Below are positions 14,790 through 19,115 of a stretch of DNA of 19,115 nt, piece by piece. Numbering within the stretch: position 1 is the stretch's first letter; every line of letters begins with the position of its first letter. The notes beneath the pieces are model-generated. The model did no database searches. It worked only from the letters and a program-made list of their open reading frames with translations, and had not been told where the DNA came from. This stretch comes from an uncultured Eubacteriales bacterium (GTDB lineage Bacteria; Bacillota; Clostridia; Oscillospirales; Oscillospiraceae): NCBI GenBank assembly GCA_900540545.1, contig UQGJ01000049.1, forward strand, positions 1 through 19,115, written 5' to 3'. Position numbers and translations under genes: made by a program.

Positions 14790-14791
14790 AC

Positions 14792-14820
14792 TTGACGCGC
14801 CGGACTCTGTCCTGTATGCT
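14792..14820 (+). promoter_or_regulatory. Promoter of the GntR regulator gene
   Basis: TTGACG (14792-14797), 17 bases, TATGCT (14815-14820): a good sigma-A match. It gives the regulator its own transcript in addition to read-through from uxuB, since no terminator lies between them. Confidence 0.75.
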
Positions 14821-14849
14821 GAGGGAAAGAACTGACTGGAGGCGGAGGA

Positions 14850-15527
14850 ATGTATCTCACCACACGGTTGCCCAGAGAGAGCGGCAGGGATTACGCCCTG
14901 CGCACGCTCAAGGACAATATCATCCGCCTGGAGCTGGCCCCCGGCAGCATGGTCAGTGAAAACGAGCTGGCCGCCGAGATGGGCCTGTCCCGCACCCCGG
15001 TGCGGGAGGCGCTCATCGAGCTGTCCAAGGTGAAGATCGTGGAGATCTATCCCCAGAAGGGGAGCGCCGTGGCCCTCATCGACTACACCCTGGTGGAGGA
15101 GTCCCAGTTCATGCGCAAGGTGCTGGAGTGCGCCGTGGTGGAGCTGGACTGCGCCATGGCCACCCCCGACGACGTGGAGAAGCTGCGGGAGAACGTGAAG
15201 CTCCTGGCCTTCTATGTGGAGAGCCACGACACCGACGCCATGCTGCTGGAGCTGGACAACCAGTTCCACCGGACCCTGTTCGAGATTGCCCAGAAGCTCC
15301 AGGTGTTCACCCTGATGCGCAACATCGCCATCCACTTCGACCGGGTGCGCAACATCACCTGGTCGGCGGTGACCAGCGCCAGCGTGGTCTCCGACCACAT
15401 GGCTATCGTGGACGCCATCGCCGCCCAGGACCCCGTCCTGGCCCGTCAGCGCATGACCGAGCATCTGGACCGCTACCGGGTGGCAGAAAAGACCATCCGG
15501 GAGCAGTACCCCCACTACTTCAAATGA
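14850..15527 (+). CDS. GntR-family (FCD type) transcriptional regulator of uronate genes
   Basis: A 225-residue regulator. Residues 12-75 form the GntR winged helix: LKDNIIRLELAPGSMVSENEL, then the recognition-helix region GLSRTPVREAL (45-55). The rest is an all-helical FCD ligand domain with candidate metal-site residues in LDNQFHRTL and the His in VVSDHMAIVDAI. FCD regulators such as UxuR and ExuR bind uronates or their breakdown products, and the recurring GTATAC-centred palindromes here suit them. Start ATG 14850 follows GGAGG seven bases upstream. It is the last gene of the right arm and ends in a strong terminator. UxuR-like function is inferred from neighbours, so no symbol is given. 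Confidence 0.88.
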   Translation: MYLTTRLPRESGRDYALRTLKDNIIRLELAPGSMVSENELAAEMGLSRTPVREALIELSKVKIVEIYPQKGSAVALIDYTLVEESQFMRKVLECAVVELDCAMATPDDVEKLRENVKLLAFYVESHDTDAMLLELDNQFHRTLFEIAQKLQVFTLMRNIAIHFDRVRNITWSAVTSASVVSDHMAIVDAIAAQDPVLARQRMTEHLDRYRVAEKTIREQYPHYFK

Positions 15528-15532
15528 ACGGG

Positions 15533-15568
15533 AAGCGGCGTGGACGACCCATCGTCCACGCCGCTTTT
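15533..15568 (+). terminator. Terminator after the GntR gene
   Basis: A perfect 15-bp stem (15533-15547 with 15552-15566), a 4-base loop and a short T run lie six bases after the GntR stop. It separates that gene from the convergent LacI gene. Confidence 0.88.
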
Positions 15569-15599
15569 CGCCTATTTTCGTTCTTCCAAACCGAACCGC

Positions 15600-16661
15600 T
15601 TACGCCTCCGCGTTGCCCCGCAGCAGAATGGTGGGGCGGACGGAGACGGCGGCGGGAGGGGGGGCCTCCCCCTTGAGCACATAGTCGAACAGGAGCCGGG
15701 CCGCCCGGAAGCTCTGCTGGGGCACCTTTTTGTCGATGACCGCCGTCAGCACCCCGGCCTTCAGGGCCGCCACGCTCTCGGGAAAGCGGTCGTTGCCGAT
15801 GAGCTTGACCCGCCCGGACAGCCCCAGGTCCGCCAGGACCTGACAGGCCATGACCGTGTGCCGGGCGCTGACCGAGTAGACGGCGCAGACGTCGGGGTGG
15901 TCTGTGAGCAGGCGGCGCAGGTCCCTGCCGGAGCGCTCCACGTCGGGGTCGTAGGCGGTGAGGAGCCTTGCGCCGGGGGCGTGGGTGCGGAAGGCGGCCT
16001 CGAAGCCGGACACGTTCCGGGCCTGGTCCACCATGGAAAAGCTGCCCACCGGGTTCCCCGTGAGGATGACCTCATCCTGGAAGGGGCCGGGGCGGAAGCT
16101 GTACAGCAGCTCCGCGGCCAGCGTCCCCGCCAGCTCGTCCTGGGCCTTGACGCAGCACAGCCGCAGGTCCCGGTACAGGTCGGCCCCCACCAGGGCGATG
16201 GGGACGCCGTGGTGGGAGAGCTTCTCCAAAAAATAGGCCGACTGGCCGTGGTCCACCGCCAAGGTGAGCAGGCCGTCCAGCCCGTCCAGGTGGTCCAGAT
16301 ACAGCTCCTTGAGGACGGCCCCGTGGGCGCCGGGGGCCAGGGGATAGGGGAACTCCACCGGCTCCACGAAGAATTCCCGGTTCTCCTGAAAGAACTGCCG
16401 CGCCCCCTGCCAGAGGCTGCGGTAATAGTACTGGTTTTCCTGGGAGGGTTCGGGAAAGACGATGGCCAGCCGCAGGACCCGGCGCTTCAGGGCCGAGGCC
16501 ATGTAGTTGGCCCGGTAGCCCATCTCCGCCGCCAGGCGGCGGATCTCCGCCCCGGTCTCGTCGCTGACGCCCTCCTTGCCCTGAAGGGCCCGGTGGACCG
16601 TGGTGGTGCTGACCCCCAGGGTGTTGGCGATGTCCTTCAGCGTAGGCCGCTCGCTGGACAT
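15600..16661 (-). CDS. LacI-family transcriptional regulator
   Basis: A 353-residue LacI/GalR regulator. The N-terminal helix-turn-helix and hinge are clear: PTLKDIANTLGVSTTTVHRAL (6-26), then RRLAAEMGYRANYMASAL, followed by a periplasmic-binding-protein-like effector domain (from about 60) ending in PTILLRGN. ATG 16661 is chosen, with GAAGGAGG seven bases upstream. An in-frame GTG at 16706 is rejected because it would start inside the predicted -10 region. The gene is divergent from kdgF-kduI-kduD, so it is the natural candidate to control them. LacI-type KdgR proteins with this role are known in Gram-positives. The effector is probably KDG or an unsaturated-uronate derivative (inference). 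Confidence 0.9.
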   Translation of the reverse strand: MSSERPTLKDIANTLGVSTTTVHRALQGKEGVSDETGAEIRRLAAEMGYRANYMASALKRRVLRLAIVFPEPSQENQYYYRSLWQGARQFFQENREFFVEPVEFPYPLAPGAHGAVLKELYLDHLDGLDGLLTLAVDHGQSAYFLEKLSHHGVPIALVGADLYRDLRLCCVKAQDELAGTLAAELLYSFRPGPFQDEVILTGNPVGSFSMVDQARNVSGFEAAFRTHAPGARLLTAYDPDVERSGRDLRRLLTDHPDVCAVYSVSARHTVMACQVLADLGLSGRVKLIGNDRFPESVAALKAGVLTAVIDKKVPQQSFRAARLLFDYVLKGEAPPPAAVSVRPTILLRGNAEA

Positions 16662-16694
16662 AGGCCCCCCTCCTTCGTATGCGTACTTTTTATC

Positions 16695-16723
16695 ATCATA
16701 AGACACCCGCGGACGTATGTCAA
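16695..16723 (-). promoter_or_regulatory. Promoter of the LacI gene
   Basis: On the minus strand, TTGACA (16723-16718), 17 bases, TATGAT (16700-16695): almost perfect sigma-A boxes, 34 bases before the chosen ATG. Confidence 0.8.
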
Positions 16724-16737
16724 ATCATTTTCTCTTT

Positions 16738-16755
16738 TTTACGTAAACGGTAAAG
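16738..16755. promoter_or_regulatory. Second LacI/CcpA-like half-operator in the divergent region
   Basis: A 10-bp palindrome TTTACGTAAA (16738-16747) overlaps CGTAAACGGTAAAG (16742-16755), which shares GTAAACG with the main operator about 100 bases away. It lies just upstream of the LacI gene's -35 box. It could serve autoregulation or DNA looping. Confidence 0.4.
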
Positions 16756-16809
16756 GACGGCAAAAGGTTCTTATTTTTCAGGATGGCCTGGAAAATTGCG
16801 GATGAACGA

Positions 16810-16838
16810 TTGACAAGCCGCCTTGGGACTATTATAAT
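16810..16838 (+). promoter_or_regulatory. Consensus promoter of kdgF-kduI-kduD
   Basis: TTGACA (16810-16815), exactly 17 bases, TATAAT (16833-16838): a perfect sigma-A consensus. Such a strong promoter would need repression, and an operator lies directly downstream. Confidence 0.9.
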
Positions 16839-16841
16839 AGA

Positions 16842-16853
16842 GTAAACGTTTAC
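16842..16853. promoter_or_regulatory. LacI/CcpA-type operator over the kdgF start site
   Basis: GTAAACGTTTAC is a perfect 12-bp palindrome starting four bases after the -10 box, so it covers the expected transcription start. The CG-centred form is typical of LacI-family operators. Extended to 14 bases it matches the cre consensus TGWAANCGNTNWCA except at both outer bases, so CcpA binding is also possible. Confidence 0.8.
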
Positions 16854-16872
16854 GTAGAACGGAGGAGCCTGT

Positions 16873-17217
16873 ATGAAACACCCGGAACTTGGACAGAAAT
16901 GGGTCTTTAACGACGGGATAGAGGGCAGCCCCGCCGACCCCGGCGTGGTCCGCAAGGTGCTGGCCTACTGCGAGGAAATGATGTGCGTGGAGAACCGGTT
17001 CCAGACCGGGGCTGTGGGCAAGCTCCACACCCACCCCCACACCCAGATCACCTACGTGGCCCAGGGGGCCTTTGAGTTCACCATCGGCGAGGAAAAGCAT
17101 GTGGTCAAACAAGGGGATACCCTTTTGAAGCAGCACGGCATCGAGCACGGCTGCGTCTGCCTGGAGGAGGGGGTCCTGGTGGACTTCTTCACCCCCATGC
17201 GGAAAGATTTTGTGTAA
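16873..17217 (+). CDS. kdgF: KdgF-like cupin, unsaturated uronate linearisation
   Basis: A 114-residue single-domain cupin. KdgF proteins of this size turn cyclic 4,5-unsaturated uronates released from pectin or alginate into the linear keto form used by KduI. The metal site is visible as H52, H54 and Q58 (LHTHPHTQ) with H92 in GIEHG. Near the C-terminus, D104 and R110 (DFFTPMR) have the spacing of the Asp/Arg pair that I recall as catalytic in KdgF. ATG 16873 follows GGAGGAG. It is the first gene after a strong LacI-type promoter, 19 bases before kduI. General cupin-2 proteins look similar, but the residues and neighbours make KdgF likely. Confidence 0.82.
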   Translation: MKHPELGQKWVFNDGIEGSPADPGVVRKVLAYCEEMMCVENRFQTGAVGKLHTHPHTQITYVAQGAFEFTIGEEKHVVKQGDTLLKQHGIEHGCVCLEEGVLVDFFTPMRKDFV

Positions 17218-17236
17218 ATTGAAAGGAGAGATACCT

Positions 17237-18079
17237 ATGGACATCCGTTATTCCGCCAACCAGAGGGACTTCAAGCGCTACACCACCGAGGAGGTGCGGA
17301 AGGAATTCCTCATCGAGGACCTCTACCGGGCCGACGAGGTGGTGGCCGTCTACTCCCATGTGGACCGCATGGTCACCCTGGGCTGTATGCCCGTACAGGA
17401 GACCGTCTCCATTGACAAGGGCATTGACGTGTGGGCCAACTTCGGCACCCACTACTTCCTGGAACGCCGGGAGATCGGCATCTTCAACATCGGCGGGGCC
17501 GGCACCATCACCGTGGACGGCAAGCCCTACGAGCTGGGCTACAAGGACTGCCTGTACATCACCCGGGGCGCGGAAAAGGTGTTCTTCTCCAGCGCCGACG
17601 CCGCCAAGCCCGCCAAGTTTTACATGGTCTCCGCCCCCGCCCACTGCTCCTACGAGACCCGCCTCATCAAGATCGAGGACGCGGCCAAGAAGCCCCTTGG
17701 GGCCATGGAGACCTCCAACAAGCGGGTCATCAACCAGTTCATCCACCCCGACGTGCTGAAAACCTGCCAGCTCTCCATGGGTATGACCGTGCTGGAGCCT
17801 GGCAGCGTGTGGAACACCATGCCCGCCCACACCCATGAGCGCCGCATGGAGGTCTATATGTACTTCGAGGTCCCCGCCGACAATGTGGTGTTCCACATGA
17901 TGGGCGAGGGGAGCGAGACCCGGCACATCGTCATGCAGAACGAGCAGGCCGTGATTAGCCCCTCCTGGTCCATCCACGCCGGGGCGGGCACCAGCAACTA
18001 CACCTTCATCTGGGCCATGGGCGGCGAAAACCAGGCCTTCGACGACATGGACGTCATCCCCACCACCGAGCTGCGGTAA
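17237..18079 (+). CDS. kduI: 4-deoxy-L-threo-5-hexosulose-uronate ketol-isomerase
   Basis: A 280-residue KduI (E. coli about 278), a double-cupin enzyme that isomerises 5-keto-4-deoxyuronate to 2,5-diketo-3-deoxygluconate. The zinc ligands fit: H198 and H200 in PAHTHERR, E205, and H247 in WSIHAGAG, with the same spacing as in the E. coli enzyme. The N-terminus MDIRYSANQRDFKRY is typical. ATG 17237 with AAAGGAGAG upstream is chosen over a TTG at 17210 that would overlap kdgF. It follows kdgF in the same operon, and an inverted-repeat gap of 109 bases precedes kduD. Identification is firm. Confidence 0.96.
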   Translation: MDIRYSANQRDFKRYTTEEVRKEFLIEDLYRADEVVAVYSHVDRMVTLGCMPVQETVSIDKGIDVWANFGTHYFLERREIGIFNIGGAGTITVDGKPYELGYKDCLYITRGAEKVFFSSADAAKPAKFYMVSAPAHCSYETRLIKIEDAAKKPLGAMETSNKRVINQFIHPDVLKTCQLSMGMTVLEPGSVWNTMPAHTHERRMEVYMYFEVPADNVVFHMMGEGSETRHIVMQNEQAVISPSWSIHAGAGTSNYTFIWAMGGENQAFDDMDVIPTTELR

Positions 18080-18088
18080 CAATCGGAC

Positions 18089-18156
18089 GGCCCCGCCGAG
18101 TCGTCGGGGCCCACAGGTCCCATCCGTTTGCAGGTGTGGGGCGCGACGACTCGGCG
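18089..18156. repeat. Inverted repeat between kduI and kduD
   Basis: A 13-base sequence around GCCGAGTCGTCG (18094-18106) is repeated inverted at 18144-18156. The left copy also sits in a local hairpin with arms GGCCCCG (18089-18095) and CGGGGCC (18105-18111), so two mutually exclusive structures are possible in the kduI-kduD message. No T tract follows, so it is not a classical terminator. It may be a dispersed repeat or an expression-tuning element. Confidence 0.6.
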
Positions 18157-18188
18157 CGCCATACCCGTTTGGCTGAAAGGAGCACTAT

Positions 18189-18989
18189 ATGGATATTCTC
18201 AACCAATTTTCTCTGAAGGGCAAGATCGCCCTGGTCACCGGCGCCAGCTACGGCATCGGCTTCGCCATCGCCACGGCCTATGCCGCCGCGGGGGCCACCA
18301 TCGTGTTCAACGACATCAAGGCCGAGCTGGTGGAAAAGGGCATGGCCGCTTACAAGGAGCAGGGCATCGCCGCCCACGGCTACGTCTGCGACGTCACCGA
18401 CGAACATCAGGTCCAGGCCATGGTGGCCCAGATCGAGCGGGAGGTCGGCGTCATCGACATCCTGGTGAACAACGCCGGCATCATCAAGCGCATCCCCATG
18501 CTGGACATGACCGCCGAGCAGTTCCGCCAGGTCATCGACGTGGACCTGAACGCCCCCTTCATCGTCTCCAAGGCCGTGATTCCCGGCATGATGAAGAAGG
18601 GCCACGGCAAGATCATCAACATCTGCTCCATGATGAGCGAGCTGGGCCGGGAGACCGTCTCCGCCTACGCCGCCGCCAAGGGCGGCCTGAAGATGCTCAC
18701 CCGGAACATCTGCTCCGAGTACGGCGAGCATAACATCCAGTGCAACGGCATCGGCCCCGGCTATATCGCCACCCCCCAGACCGCCCCCCTCCGGGAGCCC
18801 CAGGCCGACGGCTCCCGCCACCCCTTCGACCAGTTCATCATCGCCAAGACCCCTGCCGCCCGCTGGGGCGAGGCGGAGGACCTGATGGGCCCCGCGGTCT
18901 TCCTGGCCAGCGACGCCAGCAACTTCGTCAACGGCCACGTCCTGTACGTGGACGGCGGCATCCTGGCCTACATCGGCAAGCAGCCGTAA
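18189..18989 (+). CDS. kduD: 2-dehydro-3-deoxy-D-gluconate 5-dehydrogenase
   Basis: A 266-residue classical short-chain dehydrogenase that reduces 2,5-diketo-3-deoxygluconate to KDG, the KduI follow-up step. Motifs are TGASYGIG (17-24) for the cofactor, an acidic residue after beta-2 (ND at 41-42) favouring NAD(H), NNAG (94-97), and the catalytic S147, Y160 and K164 (YAAAK). The start ATG 18189 follows GAAAGGAG. It ends the operon and is followed by a strong terminator. The length is slightly above the usual 250, mainly from a loop near residues 200-215 (PLREPQADGSRHPF). SDRs are hard to assign alone, but the neighbour kduI makes KduD secure. Confidence 0.93.
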   Translation: MDILNQFSLKGKIALVTGASYGIGFAIATAYAAAGATIVFNDIKAELVEKGMAAYKEQGIAAHGYVCDVTDEHQVQAMVAQIEREVGVIDILVNNAGIIKRIPMLDMTAEQFRQVIDVDLNAPFIVSKAVIPGMMKKGHGKIINICSMMSELGRETVSAYAAAKGGLKMLTRNICSEYGEHNIQCNGIGPGYIATPQTAPLREPQADGSRHPFDQFIIAKTPAARWGEAEDLMGPAVFLASDASNFVNGHVLYVDGGILAYIGKQP

Positions 18990-19000
18990 GAGACGCAAGA

Positions 19001-19037
19001 AAAGCGCGGTACGAGGAAACTCGTACCGCGCTTTTTT
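19001..19037 (+). terminator. Terminator of the kdgF-kduI-kduD operon
   Basis: A perfect 15-bp stem (19001-19015 with 19020-19034) capped by a GAAA tetraloop and ending in a T6 run lies 11 bases after the kduD stop. Confidence 0.95.
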
Positions 19038-19048
19038 GCGTCAGGATT

Positions 19049-19110
19049 CCCTCCCCTCCGAGGGCGGCGCTCCCGCGCGGGGGTCCTCTTTCTCATTTGA
19101 GAAAGAGGAC
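19049..19110 (-). repeat. Hairpin repeat element, right-edge copy
   Basis: Read on the minus strand: a 12-bp hairpin (GTCCTCTTTCTC and its complement, 19110-19083, loop 4), the 16-mer CCCCGCGCGGGAGCGC (19082-19067), then CTCGGAGGGGAGG. The same order of parts, hairpin then CGGAGGG tract, occurs at 3079-3151, with the 16-mer identical; a simpler version is at 1-37. Confidence 0.6.
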
Positions 19111-19115
19111 GGAAA

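Noticed and set aside
13107..15515. An 802-codon open frame on the minus strand opposite uxuB and the GntR gene
   Set aside because: Same reasons: antisense to two genes with clear motifs and ribosome binding sites, biased composition, no domain.
16662..16706. Upstream GTG start of the LacI gene
   Set aside because: It lies directly beside the predicted -10 box of the gene's own near-consensus promoter, and the ATG at 16661 has a better ribosome binding site.

Overview
This 19.1-kb window is a dense chromosomal hexuronate (glucuronate, galacturonate, unsaturated uronate) catabolism island. It looks like a GC-rich, Gram-positive-type anaerobe, probably a gut Oscillospiraceae-like Clostridia (Flavonifractor/Lawsonibacter type). 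That placement is an inference from strong AGGAGG ribosome binding sites, near-consensus sigma-A promoters, a TRAP uptake system, GC-rich codon use and many short hairpin-rich intergenic repeats. Nothing here fixes the genus.

Left arm, minus strand (8043 down to 71): kdgA (KDPG aldolase with an extra C-terminal VOC-like domain), two paralogous PfkB/KdgK-type kinases, uxaC, an MFS transporter and uxaB. One promoter upstream of kdgA, with a palindromic operator in its spacer, probably drives all six genes. Three of the internal gaps (6871-7080, 5699-5841, 2763-3154) are filled with hairpin-forming repeats. A small minus-strand gene for a two-helix membrane protein (8217-8747), with its own terminator, sits between the two arms.

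Right arm, plus strand (9020-15527): a TRAP transporter (dctP, dctQ, dctM), uxuA, a divergent uxuB and an FCD-type GntR regulator. An almost identical 14-bp palindrome (ACTAGTATACTAGT or a near match) occurs upstream of kdgA, of dctP and of the GntR gene. The local GntR protein is therefore the likely pathway regulator and probably controls its own gene.

Far right (15600-18989): a minus-strand LacI-family regulator is divergent from kdgF-kduI-kduD, the route for 4,5-unsaturated uronates. The kdgF promoter is a perfect TTGACA-17-TATAAT with a GTAAACGTTTAC palindrome at the start site, suggesting a second control circuit by LacI and/or CcpA.

Together, uronates enter through the TRAP and/or MFS carriers. 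Glucuronate goes UxaC, UxuB, UxuA to 2-keto-3-deoxygluconate (KDG). Unsaturated uronates go KdgF, KduI, KduD to KDG. KDG is phosphorylated by KdgK and cleaved by KdgA to pyruvate and glyceraldehyde-3-phosphate. UxaC and UxaB start the galacturonate branch, but no altronate dehydratase (uxaA) and no polysaccharide lyase or glycuronyl hydrolase lies in the window. I found no rRNA, tRNA, CRISPR array, phage or IS element.
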